A stretch of DNA of 64,000 nucleotides, taken from assembly GCA_965228775.1 (NCBI GenBank), contig OZ245840.1, positions 4,960,001 through 5,024,000 of the forward strand, read 5' to 3'. This document shows, in pieces, positions 51,472-59,909 of this stretch. This stretch comes from JANQMY01 sp965228775. Its GTDB lineage: Bacteria; Pseudomonadota; Alphaproteobacteria; JANQMY01. Under the pieces are notes generated by a model. The model was not told the DNA's origin. It saw only the letters and a list, made by a program, of their open reading frames with translations, and did not search any database. Position numbers and translations under genes: made by a program. Every line of letters starts with the position of its first letter. Positions within the stretch are counted from its first letter, which is position 1.

Positions 51472-52599
51472 ATGAATTTTGACTTCTCTGACGATCAGAA
51501 ATTTCTAAAGGAGCAGGCGCGCAAGTTTCTGAGCGAACAGTGCTCTCCAACGGTGGCACGCGGTGTGCTTGAGGGCGACCAGTCCTACGACGAAAAATTG
51601 TGGACTGCCATCGTCGAAATGGGATGGACGGGCACGGCCATCCCCGAAGAATATGGCGGACTCGGCCTTGGCCATCTGGAGCTGTGCGTGATCGCTGAAG
51701 AGCTGGGCCGCGCGATCGCACCGGTGCCTTTTAGCTCTTCTGTTTATTTGGCTACGGAGGCCTTGCTGCAAGCGGGTTCCGAAGAGCAGAAGCAGACCTA
51801 TCTGCCAAAACTGGCAACGGGCGAAGCCATCGGCACATTGGCTTACGCGGAAACCGCGCAACAGGCTCTACCAAAGAACATTCAGCTGTCCGCCGATGGA
51901 GGCAAACTGACCGGCACGAAGATTGCGGTTCCCGATGGCGATGTGGCGACCTTCGCCGTGGTTGCGGCCAAGACTTCCAATGACAACACCGAACGGTCGA
52001 TCTCTCTGTTTCTGGTGGATCTGAATGGTCCAGGCGTATCAAGAGAGCGCGTCACATCGCTTGATCCATCACGGTCACAGGCAACCATCACCTTTGACGG
52101 CGCACCGGCAGATCCCCTAGGGGCAACCGGTGAAGGTTGGCAGATCGCAAAGGATGTGTTGGACCGCGCGGCGATCTTGACTGCATTCGAACAAGTGGGC
52201 GGCGCCGATGTTTGCCTTGAAATGGCAAAGACTTATGCGATGGAACGCTATGCCTTCGGCCGTTTGATCGGTTCCTACCAAGCCATCAAGCACAAGCTTG
52301 CGGACATGTATATCCATACGGAGCTGGCGCGTTCCAACGCGTATTACGGCGCGTGGGCCCTGCACACGAATGCTGCAGAACTGCCGACAGCTGCGGCCGG
52401 CGCACGCGTGGCGGCCATTAAGGCGGGCACTTACGCCGCCGAAGAAACCATTCAGACCCATGGGGGCGTTGGCTACACCTGGGAATATGACTGTCACTTG
52501 TTCTACAAGCGGGCACGGCTGTTGTCGGTCAATCTTGGCAGCGCGCGTGTCTGGAAAGACAAGTTGGTTGGACAATTAGAAACGCGTAACGCCGCGTAA
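51472..52599 (+). CDS. Acyl-CoA dehydrogenase
   Basis: This 375-residue enzyme has the family fold (FSDDQKFLKEQARKFL at the start; AIPEEYGGLGLGHLELCVIAEELGRA near 56–81; QTHGGVGYTWEYDCHLFYKRA near 330–350). The active-site stretch between 120 and 150 is altered (LAYAETAQQALPKN in place of the TEPxAGSD segment), so it may be the non-FAD-gripping partner. GAGGATG precedes the ATG. It is followed 12 bases later by a second acyl-CoA dehydrogenase, repeating the pattern at 12374–14518. Confidence 0.9.
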   Translation: MNFDFSDDQKFLKEQARKFLSEQCSPTVARGVLEGDQSYDEKLWTAIVEMGWTGTAIPEEYGGLGLGHLELCVIAEELGRAIAPVPFSSSVYLATEALLQAGSEEQKQTYLPKLATGEAIGTLAYAETAQQALPKNIQLSADGGKLTGTKIAVPDGDVATFAVVAAKTSNDNTERSISLFLVDLNGPGVSRERVTSLDPSRSQATITFDGAPADPLGATGEGWQIAKDVLDRAAILTAFEQVGGADVCLEMAKTYAMERYAFGRLIGSYQAIKHKLADMYIHTELARSNAYYGAWALHTNAAELPTAAAGARVAAIKAGTYAAEETIQTHGGVGYTWEYDCHLFYKRARLLSVNLGSARVWKDKLVGQLETRNAA

Positions 52600-52611
52600 G
52601 GAGCAAAGACG

Positions 52612-53844
52612 ATGGATTTCAACGACACTCCGGAAGAAGCCAAATTTCGCGCGGAAGCCAAAGATTGGCTTGCGGCCAATGCAACGCCTAAGACGGAAGG
52701 CGGCGTTCCGAAACGCCGTTATGAAACCGGCGAGGATGAAATCAAGTGGGCCAAAGAATGGCAGGCTAAGAAAGCCGATGCCGGTTATGCCGCGATCACT
52801 TGGCCTAAAGAGCTGGGCGGCCTTGGCGGCACGCCAATGCAAAGCGTGATCTACAATCAAGAAGAAGCGAAATACGAAGTGCCACCAGGCATCTTCGGTA
52901 TCGGCCTTGGCATGTGCATCCCAACGGTCATGAAACACGGTAGCAAAGAGCTCAACGACCGCTATGTGCAAAAGGCACTTCGCGGCGAGGAGATTTGGTG
53001 TCAGTTGTTCTCGGAACCCGCTGGCGGCTCTGACGTGGCGGGCCTGCGCACCAAAGCTGAAAAGCAGGGCGACAAGTGGATCGTCAATGGACAGAAGGTT
53101 TGGACCACAGGGGCCCATTTCTGTGATTATGGGCTTCTTATCGCCCGCACGGATCCCAACGTGCCGAAGCACAAGGGCATCACGGCCTTTATCGTCGATA
53201 TGAAACACCCCGGCGTTGAAGTCCGCCCGATCAAACAAGCATCTGGCGACAGCGGCTTTAATGAGGTGTTCTTTACCGATGTGGAGATCAATGACGATCA
53301 CCGTTTGGACGAAGTGGGCAATGGCTGGAAAGTATCACTCACCACGCTGATGAATGAACGCCTGTCCATCGGCGGCGGCGGTGGCGGTCCTTCTATCCAG
53401 GACATGATCGATTTGGCCAAAAACATTGAACTGGAATTTGGCCCCGCCATCCAAGACGGGTTGGTGCGGGACAAGATTGCCGATTGGTATGTGCAGGGCC
53501 AAGGCCTTACTTACACCCGCTATCGTGCTCTCACAGCGCTCAGCAAAGGGGCGATTCCAGGGCCTGAGAACTCCATCGGTAAAGTGGTCGGCGCCAAGCG
53601 CATGCAGGATATGGCCGCTTTTGGTCTGGACCTTATGGACATGGCAGCCGGTTCTCTTGGTGGCGATCAGGCCGAGACCATCGAGAAGTTCAAAAATATC
53701 TATCTGGCCGCACCGGGGCTTCGTATTGCGGGTGGTACGGATGAAATTCTTCGCAACATCATCGCGGAGCGTGTCTTGGGTCTCCCCCAGGACATTCGCG
53801 TCGATAAGGAAGTGGCGTTTAAAGATCTGCCGACCGGCAAATAA
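52612..53844 (+). CDS. Acyl-CoA dehydrogenase, large subunit type
   Basis: The 410-residue flavoenzyme has the FAD/substrate segment CQLFSEPAGGSDVAGLRTKAE near 130–150 and the standard C-terminus GGTDEILRNIIAERVLGLPQD near 380–400. AAGGAG lies before the ATG. Together with the preceding gene it likely forms a heteromeric dehydrogenase for a bulky or branched acyl-CoA; that is inference from gene pairing. A strong terminator follows at 53868. Confidence 0.93.
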   Translation: MDFNDTPEEAKFRAEAKDWLAANATPKTEGGVPKRRYETGEDEIKWAKEWQAKKADAGYAAITWPKELGGLGGTPMQSVIYNQEEAKYEVPPGIFGIGLGMCIPTVMKHGSKELNDRYVQKALRGEEIWCQLFSEPAGGSDVAGLRTKAEKQGDKWIVNGQKVWTTGAHFCDYGLLIARTDPNVPKHKGITAFIVDMKHPGVEVRPIKQASGDSGFNEVFFTDVEINDDHRLDEVGNGWKVSLTTLMNERLSIGGGGGGPSIQDMIDLAKNIELEFGPAIQDGLVRDKIADWYVQGQGLTYTRYRALTALSKGAIPGPENSIGKVVGAKRMQDMAAFGLDLMDMAAGSLGGDQAETIEKFKNIYLAAPGLRIAGGTDEILRNIIAERVLGLPQDIRVDKEVAFKDLPTGK

Positions 53845-53867
53845 TCCGGCACACAGTTAAGGCATGC

Positions 53868-53897
53868 AAAACCCCGGAGCGCGCTCCGGGGTTTTTT
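53868..53897 (+). terminator. Rho-independent terminator after the acyl-CoA dehydrogenase pair
   Basis: AAAACCCCGGAG (53868–53879) pairs with CTCCGGGGTTTT (53884–53895) around CGCG, and T residues continue to 53897. Confidence 0.93.
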
Positions 53898-53967
53898 GTT
53901 TCTAATGCGATTCTGGGAATGCCTGAATTGTCATCGCGAGCGGACTGACAGATGCACAGCGATGTAG

Positions 53968-54138
53968 GGTGCATTAGCGAAGCGTAATGCACCAACTAGA
54001 GCCGTTTTGGTTTTGATTGAAACACAAAACGGCTCCAGATTCTCAGTTTTGCGCGTTTCCGGACGGTGAACCGGATTCCACTTCACCTGGAAACGCTATA
54101 GAGATGCCGTGGCGTATTACGGCTTCGCCTAATACGCC
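53968..54138. repeat. Paired palindromic repeat, split copy
   Basis: GGTGCATTA (53968–53976) / TAATGCACC (53985–53993) and GGCGTATTA (54111–54119) / TAATACGCC (54130–54138) are the reverse complement of the pair at 2101–2170. The two halves are separated here by the ~110-bp repeat at 53996–54102, whereas the 2-kb copy has only 16 bases between them. Confidence 0.7.
53996..54102. repeat. ~110-bp dispersed repeat, copy 2
   Basis: It starts CTAGAGCCGTTTTGG and ends CACCTGGAAACGCTATAG, sharing with 20020–20137 the blocks AGTTTTGCGCGTTTCCGGAC, GGTGAACCG and CACTTCACCTGGAAACGCT. It lies inside the paired palindromic repeat, as if inserted. The whole 53898–54205 gap holds no gene. Confidence 0.75.
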
Positions 54139-54205
54139 CTACATTGCTTCGTCGCCCGAAGGGGCTCCTCGTGATGACGGATCAACAAAGAGGGCAGGCT
54201 CTTTA

Positions 54206-54907
54206 TCAATACTTGTCGTGATGGTTGACCCAGGCCATGGGGTAGGGGAGGTCTTTTTCGTCGCGGCCTTTCGGCGTGAGATCCAGGATCTGATAGGCGC
54301 TGTTCACCGGATCGAGGCCACGGGCGTAGACGGAATAGGTGTGATAGATCTGCCCATCATCATCCTTCACGAAAACACTCATCCCCGGCATATGTTCGCC
54401 ATAGTGATTGCCTTTCTTGTAATTGTAGAATGTGTCACCGCTTTCAATTTCTTGCGGGCTCGCCCAAACGTGGAAGTCTTTGCTGAAGTCTGAATTCGCG
54501 GACGAAACCCATTTGAAATGCCAGCCCATGCGTTTTTGAAAGGCCTTTATCCGGTCGAGAGGCCCCACCGAGATTGCGACCAGGGAAACGTCGCGCGCGG
54601 CCAGATGGACGATCGACCCGTCATAATGATCGGCCCAAAACGAGCAGGACTTACAGCCCTCCTGCCAGTCTGGACCGAACATGAAGTGATACACGACCAG
54701 CTGCGACTTACCGTCGAACAAATCGGCTAGGGCCTTCGGTCCGGACTCAGTTTCGAAGGTGTAGTCCTTTTCGATCCTTACCCAGGGCAGTTGCCGCCGT
54801 TGCTCCGCGAGTTGTTCGCGCAGATGGGTAAACTCCTTCTCTTTTTCCATGAGCGCCACGCGGGCCTTCACCCATTCATCCTGTGAAACAATTTTGTGAT
54901 CCGTCAT
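54206..54907 (-). CDS. DUF899 family, thioredoxin-like protein
   Basis: From the ATG at 54907, just after GGAGGA, the protein has 233 residues. The family pattern is clear: HKIVSQDEWVKARVALMEKEKEFTHLRDQL-like start, ELPWVRIEKDYTFE-like segment, LVVYHFMFGPDWQEGCKSCSFWADHYDG near 70–98 (with the CxxC), and the C-terminal YPMAWVNHHDKY. DUF899 proteins have a thioredoxin fold and unknown activity. They are often next to SRPBCC and ArsR genes as here. Confidence 0.92.
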   Translation of the reverse strand: MTDHKIVSQDEWVKARVALMEKEKEFTHLREQLAEQRRQLPWVRIEKDYTFETESGPKALADLFDGKSQLVVYHFMFGPDWQEGCKSCSFWADHYDGSIVHLAARDVSLVAISVGPLDRIKAFQKRMGWHFKWVSSANSDFSKDFHVWASPQEIESGDTFYNYKKGNHYGEHMPGMSVFVKDDDGQIYHTYSVYARGLDPVNSAYQILDLTPKGRDEKDLPYPMAWVNHHDKY

Positions 54908-54964
54908 CAGTTCCTCCGCCATCTATCATTTGTGTGCTGACAGGTTAGTAAAATCGCTTTTGTA

Positions 54965-55423
54965 TTATGTTGACGAACCACGCGCTAACCACGGCTCAAG
55001 CTGATCCAGCGCCCCGGTCCAGCCTTGGTTGTGGTTGGTCTTGGCCTCTGTGCTCGGAAGCTTTTCGTGAGTAAGCGTCAAATGTGTTTCACCGCCTTGG
55101 TCGGCCAGGTCGATCGTCACCAAGGTTTGATGCCCTTCATAGGTATGAGGGGCTTCCCACTCCCAGGTGAAAACGATCTGCGTCGGGGAGGTGATCGTCA
55201 GATAGGTGCCGCCCACAATGTCCTTGCTTCCGCTGGTTCCATGGAAACAAATGCGGTATGCGCCGCCTTGCCGGAAGTCATATTCGAAAACTTCCAAATT
55301 GACATTGGGGTTGGGGCTGAACCATTGGGCAAATTTCTCCACATCGGCAAAGGCGTCGAAGACGCGGTCGATTGATGCCTGATACGTTCGTTCGATGATA
55401 AGAGTCTGTTCTGCCGTATTCAT
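54965..55423 (-). CDS. SRPBCC/AHSA1 family protein
   Basis: The 152-residue protein has the START-like SRPBCC fold of the Aha1-C type: IERTYQASIDRVFDAFADVEKFAQWFSPNP near 9–39, and the TWEWEAPHTYEGHQTLVTIDL segment later. Members bind hydrophobic ligands. Many alphaproteobacteria encode one directly after an ArsR regulator with ATGA overlap, as here (55420–55423). The ligand is unknown. Confidence 0.9.
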   Translation of the reverse strand: MNTAEQTLIIERTYQASIDRVFDAFADVEKFAQWFSPNPNVNLEVFEYDFRQGGAYRICFHGTSGSKDIVGGTYLTITSPTQIVFTWEWEAPHTYEGHQTLVTIDLADQGGETHLTLTHEKLPSTEAKTNHNQGWTGALDQLEPWLARGSST

Positions 55424-55764
55424 TTGGTTTTATCGTCCTCGTTCTTGAGAAACTGATCGAGGCGATCCAAAGAACGCTTCCAAAATTCCCGGTGTTCCCC
55501 GATCCAGTCCTGTGCCTCTTTCAACTGAGCTGATCTAAGTGAAAAGCGATGGGTTCGTCCGTCAATCTCACGCGTTACCAGACCCGCTTTCTCAAGTACT
55601 TTCAGATGCTTGGAGGCCGTGGGCTGCGCGATGTCGAAGGCGCCGCCCAGGTCGCCCGCCGTTTGAGCGCCATTTTCCGCAAGCAACGCCACCATGCCCC
55701 GCCGGGTACTATCCCCTAATGCCTGAAAGGTCCGGTCCAGCTCTGTATTCTGATATATAGCCAT
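55420..55764 (-). CDS. ArsR/SmtB-type transcriptional regulator
   Basis: From the ATG at 55764 the protein has 114 residues with the ArsR winged helix: RTFQALGDSTRRGMVALLAENGAQTAGDLGGAFDIAQPTASKHLKVLEKAGLVTREIDGRTHRFSL. No metal-binding Cys pair is seen, so it likely senses something other than a metal. The start codon lies within an 18-bp perfect palindrome. It is in an operon with an SRPBCC gene, and probably DUF899, and is divergent from a VOC gene. Confidence 0.92.
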   Translation of the reverse strand: MAIYQNTELDRTFQALGDSTRRGMVALLAENGAQTAGDLGGAFDIAQPTASKHLKVLEKAGLVTREIDGRTHRFSLRSAQLKEAQDWIGEHREFWKRSLDRLDQFLKNEDDKTK

Positions 55765-55773
55765 ATGGCTATA
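55756..55773. promoter_or_regulatory. 18-bp palindromic operator overlapping the ArsR start
   Basis: TATAGCCATATGGCTATA is a perfect palindrome covering the start codon of the ArsR-type gene (55762–55764). It is well placed for self-repression and could also act on the divergent VOC gene. Confidence 0.65.
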
Positions 55774-55876
55774 CAACTACATAGTAATTGTTTTGCCAAG
55801 GCCCTTGTAATAAAGAAAGAAAATACTTTATTTAATAGATCGCAACACCCGTCTCGTCCCAAAGGAGGAACATGCC

Positions 55877-56266
55877 ATGACAGCATTACGAACGAGGGGC
55901 ATTGATCATCTCAATTTACAAGTGAAGGACTTGGAAGAAACTGTTCGGTTTTACGACCGGCTTCTTGGTTTCAAGATTCTGGAAGATATCCCGGCCGACA
56001 ACGGCAAAATCATCGGCGACGAAAATGCAAAGCTCGCCCTTTATGAGTCGAAATCGTTTGGCGGTTATGAGAAACGGGGCTTTCACCATATTGGGCTAAA
56101 CATTGAGAACTTTGATGACGTGGAACGCGCCTGCGAGGAGCTTAGCGTGGAAGTCTTGTACGGCGGCGAAGTGAAATGGCCCGGTTCCCGTTCTGTCTAC
56201 ATCAAAGACCCGAACGGCTATGAACTTGAATTGACGGAAGTGTGGGGTGCCGGCCTTCACAATTGA
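55877..56266 (+). CDS. VOC family (glyoxalase-type) protein
   Basis: The 129-residue protein has two beta-alpha-beta-beta-beta units: GIDHLNLQVKDLEETVRFYDRLLGFKIL near 8–35 and FHHIGLNIENFDDVERACEELSVEV near 72–96, ending SVYIKDPNGYELELTEVW. His10, His73 and the C-terminal Glu would hold a metal. The substrate is unknown; glyoxalase or resistance-type enzymes are common relatives. AAGGAGG precedes the ATG. Confidence 0.9.
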   Translation: MTALRTRGIDHLNLQVKDLEETVRFYDRLLGFKILEDIPADNGKIIGDENAKLALYESKSFGGYEKRGFHHIGLNIENFDDVERACEELSVEVLYGGEVKWPGSRSVYIKDPNGYELELTEVWGAGLHN

Positions 56267-56370
56267 TCGTTTCTTGTATGTGAGGGCTCCTTCCATTTGT
56301 AAGCGAACCGGCCTGGTGTAGGTTTTCCCTGCTGTAATTCAGTGAGTCGTTTCGCAGGAGGGGCCCCAGC

Positions 56371-57792
56371 ATGCGCATACTTTATCTTTTCGGTTTGGCT
56401 CTTCTGCTGTCTGCCTGCGGGCCTGGTGGCGATGACACGACGGAGGCACCGGAAAGCGGCGCTGCGCAAGATGATCCCTATGCTAGCACCTATGCGCCTT
56501 ATCCGTCAGAGCCAACGCTTATCACCGGGGCGACGATTTTTACCGGAGACGGAATAAAGATCGAAAACGGTGCCGTTCTGTTGGAAGACGGCAAGATTTC
56601 ATTTGTCGGTGAGGGCACACCCGACAGTCTTCCTGATGGCACCGTTTCGATTGATGCTAATGGAAAGTTCGTCACGCCGGGTATCATCGACATTCATTCC
56701 CACTTGGGCGTCTATCCGTCCCCCGGCACGGCATCGACGGCGGACGGTAATGAAATCGGCAGCCCCAACACTTCCTATGTGTGGGCCGAACATTCCGTTT
56801 GGCCTCAAGATCCAGGCTTCAGCCGGGCGTTGGCAGGTGGCGTCACCTCTCTTCAAATACTTCCAGGGTCGGCCAATCTGTTCGGTGGCCGCACCGTGAC
56901 GCTAAAAAACGTTCCGTCGCGGACCGTGCAGGGCATGAAATTTCCGGGCGCTCCATATGGTTTCAAAATGGCATGCGGTGAAAATCCGAAGCGCGTCTAT
57001 CGCGAAAAAGGATTGTTCACCCGCATGGGCAATGTGGCCGGCTATCGTGCGGCATGGATTGAAGCGGCCGCCTACAAAAAGAAATGGGACGATTACGAGG
57101 AAGAGAATGGGGCCAACGAGGAAACGGATGAGACAAGCGATCCGCCGGACCGAGATCTTGCCATGGAGTCACTTGCGGGCATTTTGAGCGGTGACATCTT
57201 GCTGAACATGCATTGTTACCGGGCGGATGAAATGGCCCAGATTATCGATCTGGCCAAAGAGTTCGATTACAAGGTCACCTCATTTCATCACGCAACGGAA
57301 GCGTACAAAATCGCCGACCTTCTTGCGGAGAATGACATTTGCGCGGCTGTTTGGGCGGACTGGTGGGGCTTCAAGCTAGAGGCCTATGACACGGTCCGCG
57401 AAAATGCGGCCTTGGTCCATGTGCAAGAAGGCGGGTGCGCGATCATGCATTCGGATTCGCAAATTGGCATCCAGCGGCTCAATCAGGAAGCCGCTAAGGC
57501 GATGGCCGACGGCAACCGAATGGGCCTCAACATCAGTGAGGCGGAGGCGATCACGTGGATTACCATGAACCCCGCAAAGGCCATGGGCATCGACGAGCAT
57601 GTGGGGTCGCTATCGGTCGGCAAGATGGCCGACGTAGTGATTTGGAATGGCAATCCGTTTTCGGTCTACAGCCGGGCGGAGAAAGTCTTCATTGACGGTG
57701 CGATGCTTTACGACCGGGGGAACACGGCCCTGACACCGCAAAGTGACTTTGAACTCGGGCAAGATCTCGACACTGTGGGAGGTGCCCAATGA
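56371..57792 (+). CDS. Exported lipoprotein amidohydrolase
   Basis: The 473-residue protein has a lipoprotein signal with LLLSAC (Cys16). The body is an amidohydrolase barrel: TPGIIDIHSHLG near 107–118 gives the first metal pair (HxH), NMHCYRADE near 277 and SFHHATEAY near 305 carry further His, and the final Asp lies in IMHSDSQIG near 363. Relatives act on dipeptides or cyclic amides in the envelope. GCAGGAGGGG lies before the ATG. It is coupled by ATGA to a second, similar gene. Confidence 0.9.
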   Translation: MRILYLFGLALLLSACGPGGDDTTEAPESGAAQDDPYASTYAPYPSEPTLITGATIFTGDGIKIENGAVLLEDGKISFVGEGTPDSLPDGTVSIDANGKFVTPGIIDIHSHLGVYPSPGTASTADGNEIGSPNTSYVWAEHSVWPQDPGFSRALAGGVTSLQILPGSANLFGGRTVTLKNVPSRTVQGMKFPGAPYGFKMACGENPKRVYREKGLFTRMGNVAGYRAAWIEAAAYKKKWDDYEEENGANEETDETSDPPDRDLAMESLAGILSGDILLNMHCYRADEMAQIIDLAKEFDYKVTSFHHATEAYKIADLLAENDICAAVWADWWGFKLEAYDTVRENAALVHVQEGGCAIMHSDSQIGIQRLNQEAAKAMADGNRMGLNISEAEAITWITMNPAKAMGIDEHVGSLSVGKMADVVIWNGNPFSVYSRAEKVFIDGAMLYDRGNTALTPQSDFELGQDLDTVGGAQ

Positions 57793-59093
57793 GTAAGCTT
57801 CGGCAAAGTGTTGCCGCTTTCGCGGTCCTTTTCTTCGGGCTTGTGATTGCGCCAATCGCGGGCCATGCGGATTCGATCGCCATCATGAACGGAACGGTTC
57901 ATACGGTTGCGGAAAAAGGGGTGATTGCCGGTGGCGATATTTTGATTGAGGACGGCCTAATCACGAATGTTGCGGAAAACCTTCGGCCGATTGGAGATCC
58001 AACAATCGTCGATGCGCGTGGCAAGGTGGTAACGCCGGGATTTTTCGTTGCGCTAACGGGGATCGGACTTGAAGAGATTTCCTTGGATGCGGAGGCAAGT
58101 GATCTGCGTGCGGAGAATGGCTTTCCGCTGGGGGCGGCGCTCGACGGCACGTTGGCATTCAACCCCCGCTCCAGCGTCATCCCCGTCACCCGGGCGGGTG
58201 GGATCACGCATGCCTTCGTAAGCCCATTGCCGGGATCGAGTATTTTTGCCGGACAGGGGTTCGTTGCCGAAATGTCCGGCATGTCTTCATCTGTTGTGCG
58301 TCCGCGCGTGGCGCAACTGGTGGCGACAGGGTTTGGGGGTACCCATTTCGCGGGCGGCACCCGCCTTGGTGTTTGGGCCATAATGAAGGAATATTTGGAC
58401 CGGGCGCGCGCGTTCGGGAGCGATCCGGCAGCCTACCGGCGCGATGAGAACGAACAGCGGTTTTCCCTGAGCGATATTGAAGCACTGACCCCGGTTTTGA
58501 CGGGTGAGCAGAAATTATTGGTTGGCGCGCATCGCGCGGACGATCTGCTGAGGATCATCGACCTCAAGAAAGCTTACGGCTTAGAGGTGATCATATTCGG
58601 CGGCGTCGAAGCCTGGCGTGTTGCAGCGGAACTCGCCGAGGCCGGCATACCGGTCGTGATCGATCCGTTTCAAAATCTGCCTGCGAAATTTGAAGCCATG
58701 GCTGCCACGTTGGAGAACGCTGCGCGCCTTGACGCAGCGGGCGTGAAAATCGCGTTTTACGATTCCGACATTGGCTTTACGCACAATACGCGCCTGCTGC
58801 CGCAACTTGCGGGCAACGCGATCGCCAATGGACTGCCATATGATGCGGCAATGGCCGCCGTGACGCGCAACCCGGCCGAAATGTTTGGATTGGCTGACAC
58901 AAACGGTACGCTGGAAGCGGGGAAGAGGGCGGATCTTGTTGTCTGGGATGGTGACCCGTTTGAAGTCTCCTCCCGTCCGGAGGTGGTGATCATCGGCGGG
59001 AAGATCATGTCGCTGGAAACGCGGCAAACCAAACTGCGGGATCGCTACAAGGACTTGTCTTCGGACACATTGCCGCCGGCTTACCGGAAGTAA
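57789..59093 (+). CDS. Exported amidohydrolase-like protein lacking metal ligands
   Basis: This 434-residue protein has a signal peptide (about 28 residues, ending PIAGHADS) and the same fold as its neighbour: TPGFFVALTGIGLEEI at the place where TPGIIDIHSHLG is expected, so the HxH pair is lost. The later HH pair is also replaced (IIFGGVEAWR). One His (GAHRADD) and one Asp (DSDIGF) remain. It is thus probably a non-catalytic partner subunit. The start overlaps the previous stop, so the two are co-translated. The C-terminal GTLEAGKRADLVVWDGDPFE is normal for the family. Confidence 0.88.
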   Translation: MSKLRQSVAAFAVLFFGLVIAPIAGHADSIAIMNGTVHTVAEKGVIAGGDILIEDGLITNVAENLRPIGDPTIVDARGKVVTPGFFVALTGIGLEEISLDAEASDLRAENGFPLGAALDGTLAFNPRSSVIPVTRAGGITHAFVSPLPGSSIFAGQGFVAEMSGMSSSVVRPRVAQLVATGFGGTHFAGGTRLGVWAIMKEYLDRARAFGSDPAAYRRDENEQRFSLSDIEALTPVLTGEQKLLVGAHRADDLLRIIDLKKAYGLEVIIFGGVEAWRVAAELAEAGIPVVIDPFQNLPAKFEAMAATLENAARLDAAGVKIAFYDSDIGFTHNTRLLPQLAGNAIANGLPYDAAMAAVTRNPAEMFGLADTNGTLEAGKRADLVVWDGDPFEVSSRPEVVIIGGKIMSLETRQTKLRDRYKDLSSDTLPPAYRK

Positions 59094-59099
59094 AGGAGT

Positions 59100-59909
59100 C
59101 TAGGCGGCGGTGCGTCCTTCGGTCCGCGGTTCGTTATCTAAGGCTTTCTGGTAGATTTCAAAATCTTCCGCATAGAAATCGTTTATGAAGCCGAAAATGA
59201 ACTTGTCATCCCGCAGGGGCGCATAGCCGTCCTCGATCGGTCCATAAACGCCTTTATCAATTAGCTTAAGCCAAAGTTTCGTTTTTAGGTCTGCCGGAAG
59301 GATCGCCCGGTAGATAGGGCGAAGGGGGTTAAGGATTGCCCGCAGCGCGCTGTTGCGGGGCTCAACGCTTGCATTTTTTCGCGATGCTTCGCTGATTTCG
59401 TTTAACCCGTTGGCGGCCAGGAATTTATTCAGACGCGTGAACTGGCCCGGCAAATCCACATGGTCAACGATCGTTTCGCCGTCGAGACGGATGTATTGGG
59501 ATTGAGGCGTGAAGTGGACGAATTGATGGTCCACGCTTTTCGGATTCGTCGTCCAATGGTCAATCACATCTCTTGCGGTGGAGACCAGCACATCGGGCGT
59601 GATGTCTGCATTCGCAAATTTCAGAAACTCCCGGCACCTCTGCATGACGGCGGACCCAAACCGTTCCATCGGATCACGCGTTACCGCAAAGCTTCTGTAT
59701 TCCAACAGGCTTTTGAATGCGTCCGGAAAGTATTCGCGCAAACACCAAAGCGGCAGATGGGTGGTGTGCAATGTTCCCAGCGTCTCATGGTCTTCGATGG
59801 GGGGGTAAGCAAATCGATTGTCGATGTTCTGGTTGGCTGCCTTGACGCTGGACCCGGCGCATTTCGGAATATGCACAAAAACGAATTTGTACTCGTCGGA
59901 AATAATCAT
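59100..59909 (-). CDS. Sulfotransferase family protein
   Basis: From the ATG at 59909, which overlaps the previous stop (ATGA), the protein has 269 residues. FVFVHIPKCAGSSV near 9–22 is the 5'-phosphosulfate-binding loop, and FAVTRDPMERFGSAV near 73–87 the 3'-phosphate-binding region, both typical of the sulfotransferase 2-type family. It would transfer sulfate from PAPS to a glycan or lipid. It is encoded with a glycosyltransferase, which suggests decoration of a surface polysaccharide. Confidence 0.87.
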   Translation of the reverse strand: MIISDEYKFVFVHIPKCAGSSVKAANQNIDNRFAYPPIEDHETLGTLHTTHLPLWCLREYFPDAFKSLLEYRSFAVTRDPMERFGSAVMQRCREFLKFANADITPDVLVSTARDVIDHWTTNPKSVDHQFVHFTPQSQYIRLDGETIVDHVDLPGQFTRLNKFLAANGLNEISEASRKNASVEPRNSALRAILNPLRPIYRAILPADLKTKLWLKLIDKGVYGPIEDGYAPLRDDKFIFGFINDFYAEDFEIYQKALDNEPRTEGRTAA

